A stretch of DNA of 64,000 bases from Arctopsyche grandis (taxonomy: Eukaryota; Arthropoda; Insecta; Trichoptera; Hydropsychidae). Positions 22,941-33,160 of the stretch are shown piece after piece. Position 1 is the first letter of the stretch. The number at the start of each line of letters is the position of its first letter. The DNA is taken from the NCBI RefSeq assembly GCF_051622035.1, contig NC_135359.1:22478001-22542000 (forward strand), given 5' to 3'. The notes below the pieces were generated by a model. It ran no database searches and was not told where the DNA came from. It was given only the letters and a program-made list of their open reading frames with translations. Position numbers and translations under genes: made by a program.

Positions 22941-24362
22941 TTATCGTCTATTACGTTTTTTAATTACCATTGTATTTTCTTGAACAACACTAAGGACATT
23001 CTGATTAACAGTCCTCGTAACCCTCACGGATGTTTGAATGTTTTTAACACGGTAAGTTGCCGATTTAATCACATCACAGTCAATTTCTAGCATAGGTTTC
23101 ATTTTTATATTAAATAAAGGATTGACAATTTGCATAGTCTCCATATCGTTAAAAAAGTTATCACCTTTTAGATTTGATTGATTACAAGCTGGGGTTGAAC
23201 AATCAATAGGATCTCTCCTCGAGGGTCTAGTTCTCAAACTATAAGTCCGTGTAGATCGGCTCGTGGCCACACTCGGCTCTTCATTTTTAATATTTTCCGA
23301 TAATTTCAAAATCCCGTTTATGTTAGAAACATATTTATTGTTTTTGACATTATTGGAACTAGTTAAAAGTTTACTTGAATTACGTACGGAATTTTTGTCC
23401 AACAAGATTTTATTTTTTGAAGTAAGCTTTCCGTGATTTTCATTATGTTTCAACAAGTTATCATCTTTTTCAATTTTACAAACGTTGATATTTTCTTTTT
23501 GAAACAGATTACTCTTACGAGGTAATTTTGATTTATCAGTCATCCAATCATTTTTAAAATACACTTCTTCATTTATTCCTTTTTTATTTAAGATATGTTT
23601 TAGGTTTTCAACATTATTTTTACCAGATGTGCCATTTCTTTTAGTCGATTTAATATAGCTTGACGTCAAAACAGAACTACTGCTATCATTGCCATCATCA
23701 TAATTCAAGTAAGCATATTTTCCATTTAACGTATTATCAGAAATATAATCGTGTCGTCTTTTCACTCCAACCGTTTCATACTTGGCTTCGATTTCCTTGA
23801 TTTCATCTTCAAAATTTGTTTTTTCATTATCGTCATAGAACAAGGTCGATGGTGATATATTTTGTTCCGTGTGACTGTTTTCACTTTTCACCACACTAAT
23901 TTGATTTTCTTTTTCACGGTTACATGAAACATTATTAGAGTCCGGTTCAAATAACGCCAAACTAATATTACCTCTCGCCGTACTTCCAATTATTGACGTT
24001 TTGAAAGTAGTTCGTTTACCATTCAATATATCACAACTTGGGTGTTTCTTATCCGAAGTTTTGAAATACACGCCAGAATCGGCATGAGATAATTTTTCGT
24101 TGGTTGTATTTAAGGAATTGATTGAATGCAATTCATTCTGCAGATAATACAAGCAAGGCGACTGTCCTGTTAAAATCCAAAATGTTATTTCTTCCTTGGT
24201 TTTAGAAGTTGGGGAATCATCATCTGCGAATGCATTTTGGTTCTCGAGCGACATTTGATGTTGCCCTTCGTTGAAGGCATCGACGTCAACTGTCACTTTT
24301 GTCCGGTTTCGACGTGACTTCTCTTCTTCCGAATCACTATTCAGCACCACGTAATTTGGCAT
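22941..24362 (-). CDS. Uncharacterised Asn/Lys/Ser-rich protein, single exon, 473 aa
   Basis: A long uninterrupted frame, far above chance in this AT-rich DNA. I start it at the Met at 24362 (MPNYVVLNSDSEEEKSRRNR), which has an aaaaATG context and is followed by an acidic stretch. The frame itself runs 43 codons further upstream to 24491, but that part looks like 5' leader; CTATTTATAG-type text near 24400 may be promoter. Visible features: acidic SDSEEE near the N-terminus; long low-complexity Asn/Lys/Ser middle; a Ser/Arg-rich patch (TYSLRTRPSRRDP) about 120 residues from the end; a less repetitive C-terminal segment (NPLFNIKMKPMLEIDC, SATYRVKNIQTSVRVT) that may be the conserved part; and a basic tail KKRNRR that could be a nuclear signal. 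No enzyme motif, signal peptide or membrane segment seen. I do not recognise the family. It looks like a disordered nuclear protein, which is inference. Confidence 0.75.
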   Translation of the reverse strand: MPNYVVLNSDSEEEKSRRNRTKVTVDVDAFNEGQHQMSLENQNAFADDDSPTSKTKEEITFWILTGQSPCLYYLQNELHSINSLNTTNEKLSHADSGVYFKTSDKKHPSCDILNGKRTTFKTSIIGSTARGNISLALFEPDSNNVSCNREKENQISVVKSENSHTEQNISPSTLFYDDNEKTNFEDEIKEIEAKYETVGVKRRHDYISDNTLNGKYAYLNYDDGNDSSSSVLTSSYIKSTKRNGTSGKNNVENLKHILNKKGINEEVYFKNDWMTDKSKLPRKSNLFQKENINVCKIEKDDNLLKHNENHGKLTSKNKILLDKNSVRNSSKLLTSSNNVKNNKYVSNINGILKLSENIKNEEPSVATSRSTRTYSLRTRPSRRDPIDCSTPACNQSNLKGDNFFNDMETMQIVNPLFNIKMKPMLEIDCDVIKSATYRVKNIQTSVRVTRTVNQNVLSVVQENTMVIKKRNRR

Positions 24363-25048
24363 TTTTGCCAGTTTTTTTGAAAATTCCACAACTAACACAC
24401 TATAAATAGTGGATAAATGACGACTACCGACATAGGCGTAACGTTTAAACGTCAAATTCGAACAAAGTACGTTTGGTGCTGCCAGCCGCAAAAAATACAG
24501 CGTAATACCAGTACTAATAAATATATGAATTGAAAGGTTTGGTGATTACTGGTCACAAAGTCACTAAAATCTCTATAACGGAACATCTGGCAGCCGAAAA
24601 GTCCATCATACTAACGAGAACTTGAGTGCCAAATATTGTGTATTCGCGATTTTCATAGCAAAAATTGTCTTTGTGACCACCGCAATGTGACGAATAGCCA
24701 ATTACCGAATTGAAAGTATGTAAATAAAATAATAAACCCATCAGGGGAAACACTACTATTATTGGCCATGCTTAAATCGATGGTCACTTGCATTTTAACT
24801 TTGAAAGATAAAGCCTAAATGAAACACTAACGTCATTGGCTATTTGGATTGAAATACATAATACGTAAATACCAATCCATGGTGAATTCATAATAAATTG
24901 TATGGTGGAGATTTGACGTTGAATTATTGTCGACCAGTGAATAACCACTGACTAGCACTCGTCGTCTAATCAGCGATTGGAACTCGACGGTCAACGGGGT
25001 CTCGCGGCTAATTGACCAATAGATCTCATTCGTTGAGTATACGTTTAG
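24363..25048. other. Intergenic, upstream of the minus-strand gene
   Basis: Holds the 5' leader and promoter of the 22.9-kb gene. The small minus-strand frame 24553-24753 shows no coding character. Confidence 0.4.
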
Positions 25049-25082
25049 TATAAAAAGTCACCAGCACGCACCACCTCATTCA
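25049..25082 (+). promoter_or_regulatory. TATA-box / initiator-like core promoter
   Basis: TATAAAAAG at 25050 is followed about 28 bp later by TCATTC (25076), which fits the arthropod initiator consensus TCAKTY at the right distance. About 190 bp further a donor-like gtaagc occurs (25273). It could start an untranslated exon or belong to an old LTR. No product can be assigned. Confidence 0.4.
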
Positions 25083-26048
25083 AACAATTAAATCGATAGG
25101 TGTGGGAATGATTTTTCCCATTGATTCTTGAAATCTCATTACTTATTTTCTGGTGCATTCACTTTCAATTCACATTTCTAGACAAATTTTATCCATTGAG
25201 AAGCGTATTGTGTACAGACGCCAGGGGTCCTCAACTCGAGAGACACCTGAAGTCGGTTTGTGAGATAGCTCGTGGTAAGCGTGGGCGGGGCTGGTTTCCT
25301 CAAGGTGCCTTCCTTCGTCGTCGGTGGTCTGGTCTCTGCTGATGTCGGCTGCTCTGCTCTGTCCCTTTCTCCTTCGTAGTGTGCGTGGGATGCGTGATGT
25401 GAAAAAAAGGGAGGAAATTGTAAACCAATGAAAACAGGGCGTAAATCTGTTTATGTATTGCGACTGTATTTTATATTAATTATACAGAGATCAAGCAGGG
25501 GGGAAAGGGGGGGAGTAAACAAAGAAAGCACGCGTGCTTTTTGAGGTTAGCCACGCGTAGCTCAGTTGTCTGCCTTCTGTACGAAGACAGACCAGACTTC
25601 CTCTGGTGCACACCGGGCGGATACTGGAGCTGGTGAAATCACCAACCTTTAGCTGGTGATTTCGGTGGCGAGGAGCTAAGGGCCCCGTAAACACCGCAGT
25701 GTTTACGCGCCAACGTTATGCAACAACTGTCAGTTTGTGGGCAAACCGCTGTGTCAGGGTGGCCAGCATAAAAATATATCGGCCAAATCGTGGGTCGTAA
25801 GGCCACGAAAGCCGATCATCAGACATAGTCTGAACATATTGCTTACAAAATAGTGTAATTTGAAATATATGTGTAGCGGCTCTACGACATGGTCAAGTTT
25901 CGGTCACCATCCTGCAAGCTGGGACCAACTCGGCCACGTTGCTCGCTGCTGAACTACTTCTTTCCCAACCGTCATATTAAATAGTCGTGTGTACAACACT
26001 CCATCGTTTCATTCCCATACACCACCATATATGCAACACATAAATTAA
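25083..26048. other. Non-coding flank of the LTR element
   Basis: Rather GC-rich text with no gene recognised. At 25570-25730 there are short hairpins (gcagtgtttacg and its neighbours; agctggtgaaatcaccaacc). The last 75 bp (25,971-26,045: cgtcatattaaatagtcgtg) resemble 29,011-29,088 on the far side of the LTR element, so this may be part of an older repeat. Confidence 0.4.
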
Positions 26049-26052
26049 TAGT

Positions 26053-26811
26053 TGTAGGAATCTCGCCGTCGTCATCGTCATCGAAACCTTCGAGAATATT
26101 CCGCAACAACAAAATACATCGAGCGGAACAGCATCAAGCATTCCAGAAAATACTACGCCTCGACGAAAGCAAATTCCCCTTGTACGCATCAATAACTAAA
26201 TGCTCGTACAACCACTTCCATCAAGCATTCCAGAAAATTCGACGCCTCGACGAAAACAAAATTCCTCTCGTACGCGTCAATAACCACTTCCATCAAGCAT
26301 TCCAGAAAATTCGACGCCTCGACGAAAACAAAATTCCTTTCGTACGCGTCAATAACCACTTCCACCAAGCATTCCAGAAACCATATAAAAGGAGGTACAA
26401 CCCAAACAACGCCAGTCGACCCACAGCAGCAAGCGTCGACATACAGCTCCTGACCAGCCACCACTACACTACGCGGACTTGGAAGATCAACCAGCCGGAC
26501 GAGCCAGCAACACACTGCCGTATCCAGAGACCTTCCGAACATAGCCGAACAACGAGCCAGCAACACACTGCCGCATCCAGAGACCTTCTGAACATAGCTG
26601 AATGCCGAGCCAGCGACACTCTACCATATCCAGAGACCGCTGAACGACACACTTTTACCAACAATTAACCATACTTGTGTATACGTGTTACTATCGAATA
26701 AATACCACATTCAACATACAGTTGTATTAATACCGAACACAGACGAACCTGTCTATAATGCATGGCGGACTGGTGGTGAAGAAGACCTTCACAACAAGAC
26801 TAGTTCCCATA
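26053..26811 (+). repeat. 5' LTR
   Basis: 759 bp. The U3 part holds a 72-bp tandem repeat (ccacttccatcaagcattcc...; units start at 26211, 26283 and 26355, with a diverged unit before them). Then a TATA box occurs in ccatataaaagg (26381-26392), and AATAAA at 26696-26701 as polyadenylation signal. The last 54 bp open an ATG frame (26758) that reads on into the interior. The ORFs inside the LTR are repeat artefacts. Confidence 0.88.
26211..26426 (+). repeat. 72-bp tandem repeat in U3 of the 5' LTR
   Basis: Three 72-bp units upstream of and up to the TATA box, position and layout typical of LTR enhancer repeats. The third unit diverges after 'cattccagaaa' as it enters the TATA region. The same array is in LTR2 at 28245. 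Confidence 0.8.
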
Positions 26812-27285
26812 CCTGGTGACCCCCGACTAAGAGCCACGCAGCCTTCAAAGCAGTCAACAAAGCAGCCCACAGCGCAGTCAACTTCCAACCTCACCATACC
26901 TGGTGACCCCCGACTAAGAGCCACGCAGCCTTCAAAGCAGTCAACAAAGCAGCCCACAGCGCAGTCAACTTCCAACCTCACCATACCTGGTGACCCCCGA
27001 CTAAGAGCCACGCAGCCTTCAAAGCAGTCAACAAAGCAGCCCACAGCGCAGTCAACTTCCAACCTCACCATACCTGGTGACCCCCGACTAAGAGCCACGC
27101 AGCCTTCAAAGCAGTCAACAAAGCAGCCCACAGCGCAGTCAACTTCCAACCTCACCATACCTGGTGACCCCCGACTAAGAGCCACGCAGCCTCCAAAGCA
27201 GTCAACAAAGCAGCCCACAGCGCAGTCAACTTCCAACCTCACCATAACTGGTGACCCCCGACTAAGAACCACGCAGCCTTCATAG
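26812..27285 (+). repeat. Six 87-bp units each carrying a primer-binding-site-like word
   Basis: TGGTGACCCCCGACTAAG begins 2 bp after the 5' LTR (26814) and recurs at 26901, 26988, 27075, 27162 and 27249, always 87 bp apart. The last unit is slightly diverged and truncated. A retroviral-type primer site starts with TGG because it pairs with the tRNA 3' CCA. The matching tRNA would end 5'-GTCGGGGGTCACCA-3'. Because 87 is a multiple of three, the ATG frame from 26758 stays open across the array (units read IPGDPRLRATQPSKQSTKQP...), but a real protein is doubtful. Confidence 0.85.
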
Positions 27286-27370
27286 CAGCCCACATTGCAG
27301 CCTACATAGCAGCCCACATCGCAGCCTACATAGCAGCCCACATCGCAGCCTACATAGCAGCCTACAACGC
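27286..27370 (+). repeat. 24-bp tandem repeat in the LTR-element interior
   Basis: About three copies of cagcccacatcgcagcctac plus atag directly after the 87-bp array. They generate a false Cys-rich frame on the minus strand. Confidence 0.75.
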
Positions 27371-28086
27371 AGTCTACAACGCAACCCTCAACGCAGACTT
27401 CAAACGCAGTCCGCTACATGTCCCCACAACTAGTGACCATGTCAAACAACTCCGCAGCTTTCGCCACAACAAGACGCAACCCGGAGACAACAACCAAATG
27501 GATCCACTACTGTTGATCCGCCAGCACCGCTCATCACACCTTCGATGATTCATCACCTCGATGAGCCCATGCAGGACGCCGCAGCCTGCACAACAGCACC
27601 GTCCAGACCGTCACAAACCTTCACTGCCATTGTAACGACCGAAACAGTAACATGGTGTGAAAGTACATATGGACCAGCTACTCCACACAAATCCCGCTGT
27701 CGAGACATCCAACTCCAGCACAACCAACGAAGACCAGCACTCAACGCACTTCGACAACCAACGTTCTTCACGCAAGACCCGCTGCCGAGACAACTAACTC
27801 CAGCACAACCAGCAAAACAGTCACGCGAATGACTCCACGCAGAACACAGCAGCCTGCACAACAGCACCATCCAAGCCATCACAAACCTTCACTACCAACG
27901 CAGCTCGCCCAAAATAAGCAACCTGGTAGAGAACAAGACTTGGACCGGCATGCAACACAAGACCCGCTGTTGAGACAACTTTCTCCAGCACAACCGGACA
28001 AACAACGATGCCATCGAGTCAATAGACTCCAACACATCAAGATTCCCACAAAATCACACACATCGCTAACACTCACCGGAGAGCCA

Positions 28087-28845
28087 TGTAGGAATCTCGC
28101 CGTCGTCATCGTCATCGAAACCTTCGAGAATATTCCGCAACAACAAAATACATCGAGCGGAACAGCATCAAGCATTCCAGAAAATACTACGCCTCGACGA
28201 AAGCAAATTCCCCTTGTACGCATCAATAACTAAATGCTCGTACAACCACTTCCATCAAGCATTCCAGAAAATTCGACGCCTCGACGAAAACAAAATTCCT
28301 CTCGTACGCGTCAATAACCACTTCCATCAAGCATTCCAGAAAATTCGACGCCTCGACGAAAACAAAATTCCTTTCGTACGCGTCAATAACCACTTCCACC
28401 AAGCATTCCAGAAACCATATAAAAGGAGGTACAACCCAAACAACGCCAGTCGACCCACAGCAGCAAGCGTCGACATACAGCTCCTGACCAGCCACCACTA
28501 CACTACGCGGACTTGGAAGATCAACCAGCCGGACGAGCCAGCAACACACTGCCGTATCCAGAGACCTTCCGAACATAGCCGAACAACGAGCCAGCAACAC
28601 ACTGCCGCATCCAGAGACCTTCTGAACATAGCTGAATGCCGAGCCAGCGACACTCTACCATATCCAGAGACCGCTGAACGACACACTTTTACCAACAATT
28701 AACCATACTTGTGTATACGTGTTACTATCGAATAAATACCACATTCAACATACAGTTGTATTAATACCGAACACAGACGAACCTGTCTATAATGCATGGC
28801 GGACTGGTGGTGAAGAAGACCTTCACAACAAGACTAGTTCCCATA
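28087..28845 (+). repeat. 3' LTR
   Basis: 759 bp, offset exactly 2034 bp from the 5' LTR, with the same TATA box, 72-bp repeats and AATAAA. The translations of every frame I compared between the two LTRs are identical. Confidence 0.88.
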
Positions 28846-28849
28846 TAGT

Positions 28850-29695
28850 AATCAATAAAAAGGAATGTTGATTAGATCAGATTTTAATTTTTCTCGTTTT
28901 TATTTCTGATTTTTTTTATAATATAATTTACAACATGTAACCTGGGCTGCCATCCAACATGAACACAAGTTCAAGCATGTCGGTAGATCCCACTTTACTT
29001 CCTTTTCGCCCGTCATATGAAATAGTCATGTCTACAGCAATGCTATCATTTTACTTTTACCACCCCCATTATATTCAAACTACACATTTTTTGATTTTAA
29101 AAAGTCCAAAAATTCTCAAAATAACCTACTACGTGCAAATTGTGAAATTATGTGAATCTATAGCACAATATGAACTTATTCGACTCATTACAATTATAGA
29201 AATAAAGCTAAAAATTATTTTTTTCCCAAATGAGCTTCTCGGGCTTTGCGTCTTTATTAGGTTGCACCAACCAGCAATAAATATAACCCACAGTGCTATC
29301 ATATATGGAGACAAATTAATAAGTTAGATCGAACAAATACAAAATCTACACTTCACCGTAAAAAATGATTTTCCAAGACGATTCAGAACATTTAAGCAGT
29401 CAAGCAGTCGTCAGATGAAGTAGAAATTGGCTTTATCTGTTATCTATATTATGAATAGTAATAATTTGAATGCACAGGGAATGGATTTATCGTTGGAGAA
29501 TATTTCAGTTTGCTGTTTGGATTATCATTTTTCACCGAGCTGGGAGAAAGTTGATTTATGGTATGGTAGAATATATTGGTGTTAGGTGTCGTTGGCGGTG
29601 AAAATTGCGCGGTTCGTTATGTCAAGTCCGAGGGTGGTTAAGGTGCTGGTATATCGTCCCTTCGTCGGACCTCGCTAGGCCCACCACCTCATAAA
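28850..29695. other. Intergenic between LTR element and Cdt2; Cdt2 5' region
   Basis: 28,960-29,330 has a chance open frame. 29,011-29,088 resembles the other flank of the LTR element. 29,560-29,695 is GC-richer and should hold the Cdt2 promoter and 5' leader. No TATA box is evident. Confidence 0.45.
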
Positions 29696-32251
29696 ATGTC
29701 CCTTCTGCAGGGCCTCATCGACCGCGAACTCGGCCTGCGTGAGTCATTTGCTTTGTTTTCAATTTCGCCATAAATGCCGGTTAACCTTATTTTTATCACG
29801 GTTGTGGAGCAAAGTCGACATTTTGATCAGGATATTCGGTATCTCCGTGTTTGTAAATTATGCCAAAATATTTATCCTCTCGCGATTTCTAAATATAATA
29901 ACCACTTACTTAAAGAATACTTCGTTTCTAGATTATTCTATTATTTTTTAAATTTTGATTTTTACAATTGAATTTGCCTTGTATCCGGCATTAACCGTCT
30001 TTGATATATTATTTTACGTATTTTCAGGCCATCCACTGTATTATGACTCGATATTACCCCGCTTGGTAGTGTCGAAATCCGACTCGTACTATGGAATATT
30101 GCCAAACATATCTCGTTTGGATTACAATCCATATCCGCCATTGTTTGCTTGCAAATTCGCCGAAACTTCAGGATATGAATACATAGCAGCGTTGGCAAAT
30201 GAAGATGGCCGAGTTGCAGTTCAAGTAACGAGCTTATTAAACCATATGGTTATTCATTCTAAATTTAATGTTGATGTCTAATTATCTTCGTATGTATATA
30301 GGATACTCTACTGATATCCAAAGAGGACGGAGAACATCCTGCTTTTCAAGGTCAACAGTGTCATTCTAATGCCGTGTTCGATCTCGCATGGATGCCTGGA
30401 AATATGAGCTTTGTAACAGGCTCAGGTGAGATTCAATAATAAGTTCAACACGATGAGATTTTATGTTTAAATGAATAACTTAATAGCATCAAAACTTGAA
30501 TTTCAGGCGATCATACAGCAAAATTATGGGATGTACAATCGGAATCGTTCAAGCTGGTGCGAGACTTTCAGAATCACACCAGATCTGTGAGAAGTGTTGC
30601 TTTCAGACCCGACGATCCTGCCGTTTTTGCAACGGGCGCTAGAGACGGCCGAGTCTTGCTTTGGGATACTCGCGTCAATTCTAATGTGAGCATCATCAAC
30701 AAACCTGATAATAGCATCAACAATTGTCATCCACTCAATCCTCCGAAAACCCCAGGATCATCATCCAAAAAGCAAATTAGAATCAACGATAGAATCAATA
30801 GTATTACGGGACTAGTATTCCAAGATGACTTCAGTCTCATATCTTGCGGAGCCAGCGACGGAAGTATTAGAGTTTGGGACTTGCGGCGAAATTATTCAGC
30901 ATACAAAAAAGATCCGCTGCCCAAGCATTCTATCCCATACTGCGGAAGTTCGAATAGAAACGGCTATTCGAATCTTATATTGGACAAATCGAAAATGAAG
31001 CTATTTGCCAATTGTATGGATAACGTTATTTACTGCTTCAATCTATCGACCTACAGTACGTTGCCAGAACAAAAGTACACAGGCTACGAAAACGGTTCAT
31101 TCTATATCAAATCCAGCTTAAGTCCAGATTGCATGTATTTGATTAGCGGAAGCAGTGATCACAACGCATACATCTGGAATATTAAATATCGCGATCCGAT
31201 AGTAAAACTCACCGGCCACGTCGCTGAAGTTACCTGTGCTACCTGGTGCCAGGTTGGTGATATTAAAATTATCACATGTAGCGATGATGCCAGACACAAA
31301 CTATGGCGCATTGGTAAGGAGTCGTATAACGAATCTGAAGTTAGAGATCTGTGTGGTAAGGCAGAAGAAATTCCATCGGTAGATAGAACAAATAAAAATT
31401 GGATCTCATTAGATAGAACGCCTCAGGCTTCAAAGAGGAAGATGAATGATTTGAGTAGTGATTCAGCTAGGAAAAGAGCATTCCTTCAAGAAAACGAATC
31501 CTGCTTAGGAACCACAACGCCTAATAGAAAATCGAAACGGAGTCTTTTAGAAACGTTAAACAAGTCTGTACTTTCGGGTATACCCGAGGAAGATGGTGAG
31601 TCTAGTCCGAAAAGAATTTGTCCTAATTCTTGGAGAAACACAGAAGATCTTCCTTCGACATCAAATGCTAGATTTCTGATGTCGGAATTCAAAACGCCGA
31701 CTAAAGCCGTCAGCACGTTGACAAAGTCACCCACGTCTGATCAAAGTTCCTTCAACTTATTGAATTCCCCGACTTTAAATCTTCCCAATTTTGTAATCGA
31801 CGGCAAAGCACCACACTTGAGACTTGTCTCCCCACAAAAGAAAAACAAAAGAGTGGATTGGCTGACGAAACTAGCTCAGGAAAAGATGAACGGGAAAAGC
31901 AAAATCAATTCGCCAAAGATTAACGATAACAACGACCATAAAACGACGGAGAAGTGCAAATCTGATAAAACTTTACTACACTTTTTCAATGTGGCTCCGT
32001 CGATTCCCAACGACAAACCGCTGTCTGATAAAACAAACACTCCTGAGGTGGGCTCGAAAAGAAAATCAAACGAGCCATACGAAGTGGTCAGCGGTAAGCG
32101 TTTAAGTTTCCAAAGTCCTGAAGACGAGCCCAACGCAGGCAGGGGCATTGTAAATTTCGATCAAAGTCAACGGTCCCACGAAAAGTGTAGATCAAATAAA
32201 TCATTACTTTTATATTTCAACTCGAGTGTCGGCACCGAGAATCAAGTATAA
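29696..32251 (+). CDS. l(2)dtl: Cdt2/DTL (denticleless), CRL4 substrate receptor, 4 exons, 702 aa
   Basis: Substrate-recognition subunit of the CUL4-DDB1 ubiquitin ligase, which destroys Cdt1, p21/Dacapo and Set8-type targets on chromatin-bound PCNA in S phase and after DNA damage. Coding exons: 29696-29738, 30028-30224, 30302-30425 and 30507-32251; all introns are GT-AG and phases fit. The protein starts MSLLQGLIDRELGLR. WD40 repeats fill roughly residues 55-405, with family words ANEDGRVAVQ, HSNAVFDLAWMPG, GDHTAKLWDV, GSSDHNAYIW and CSDDARHKLWRI. The two DDB1-contacting WDxR motifs are WDTR (174-177) and WDLR (245-248). The tail is basic and Ser/Pro-rich with many SP/TP sites. It ends with two PIP-box-like motifs, DKTLLHFF (608-615) and NKSLLLYF (685-692); human DTL has one near its C-terminus. 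Length is close to the human 730. Single complete copy; high confidence. Confidence 0.96.
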
Positions 32252-33160
32252 ATGTTACATAATGTGTATTTATTTAATTTGTTATTATACAATTTTTTTT
32301 TTATGCCCACTCGGAGAACAACTGATGACTGATGTTGATTTGCATTTATTATTGGATAAATTTTGTGTACTGTAGTACTTTTTTTTTAACGTGATTGAAA
32401 TCGACCGCTGTTAACAAAGTGTGCTAAAAATTTTACTGCTTTCTCGGTAACTTGGACTGCTTTGTAAATGGCTGTTAATTTATACCATTTTAATTGTATT
32501 TATCTTTATTATATTAATTTGATGGTTTTCATTTGTTAATATCGTGTTTATAATAAGAAACAAAACTACATAGTATTATTCAAATTTACGCTACTCTTGA
32601 CATGTTGGTTATTGTTTTTAATGTCAACATAACCAAATATTTATAATATTAGAAAGATTTTTAACAAAGGACACACTAAAAATGATAGATTTGTGGTTTT
32701 TACACTAATATTTTGATTTTAAAATTTGAATGTGATATCTCGTTGAATATCAAATTGTGTAGTTTAAAAATACGATGTTAAAAACCGTTTGGTTTATAAA
32801 CAGCACTTAATATTTCAGTAATTTTAGTTTAATATTAGCTCTTGACTGAAATATTTTTTATATATATATTACTTCCTTGCTTTGACAAGTAAACATGTAT
32901 TTTTTTAGTGATGCTTCTATCTAGATGCAATTATCAAGATTCACTATTATTTCCAATAGTTTTAAGAAGAAAGATGTTTTTTTTTTATTATTTTTTTAAG
33001 AAGTATCTAGAAATATGAATTTTTAATTCAAAAATAATCATTTTAGTATGTGTGCATACCATTTTACATTTACTCCGTGTACGTAATAATAAGTAGTTTA
33101 TATTTTCATGTGTAAAATGTATGTATATCACAAAATAAAACACTAAAATGTAAATATATA
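32252..33160 (+). other. Cdt2 3' untranslated region
   Basis: AT-rich text after the stop. AATAAA at 33135-33140 is a good candidate polyadenylation signal, which would give a 3' UTR of about 0.9 kb; earlier A-rich signals are possible. Confidence 0.4.

Larger units (their letters stand above)
26053..28845 (+). mobile_element. Non-autonomous LTR retrotransposon (TRIM-like), 2793 bp
   Basis: Two 759-bp direct repeats bound a 1275-bp interior. The element is flanked by the 4-bp target duplication TAGT (26049-26052 and 28846-28849); ATAGT is also possible if the ends shift by one base. The ends are an imperfect inverted repeat, TGTAGGAA...TTCCCATA. The interior has no gag, protease, RT or integrase. 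It starts with a primer-binding-site-like word and six 87-bp tandem units, then CA-rich text built from degenerate repeats, and ends in a short purine word (ggagag) before LTR2. The two LTRs appear identical, so the insertion should be recent. It must rely on enzymes from another element. Superfamily is not assignable. Confidence 0.88.

Noticed and set aside
24363..24491. N-terminal extension of the 473-residue protein
   Set aside because: The upstream Met would add 43 residues over promoter-like sequence; the Met at 24362 has better context and begins the charged protein text.
25555..25640. tRNA or SINE head starting gtagctcagttg
   Set aside because: The A-box-like word is good but no B box follows at a suitable distance.
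26180..26668. 162-residue frame, repeated identically at 28214-28702
   Set aside because: It lies wholly within the LTRs, is built from the 72-bp repeat and spans the TATA box; it resembles no retroelement protein.
26812..27285. CRISPR-like array
   Set aside because: Units are contiguous with no unique spacers, and the host is a eukaryote; it is a tandem repeat.
26727..27341. 204-residue Cys-rich minus-strand frame with GCFVDCFEGC-type repeats
   Set aside because: It is the reverse shadow of the 87-bp and 24-bp arrays, whose unit lengths are multiples of three and so keep all frames open.
28959..29327. 122-residue frame just upstream of Cdt2
   Set aside because: Hydrophobic/Tyr-rich text typical of AT-rich DNA; part of it overlaps the repeat shared with 25,971-26,045.
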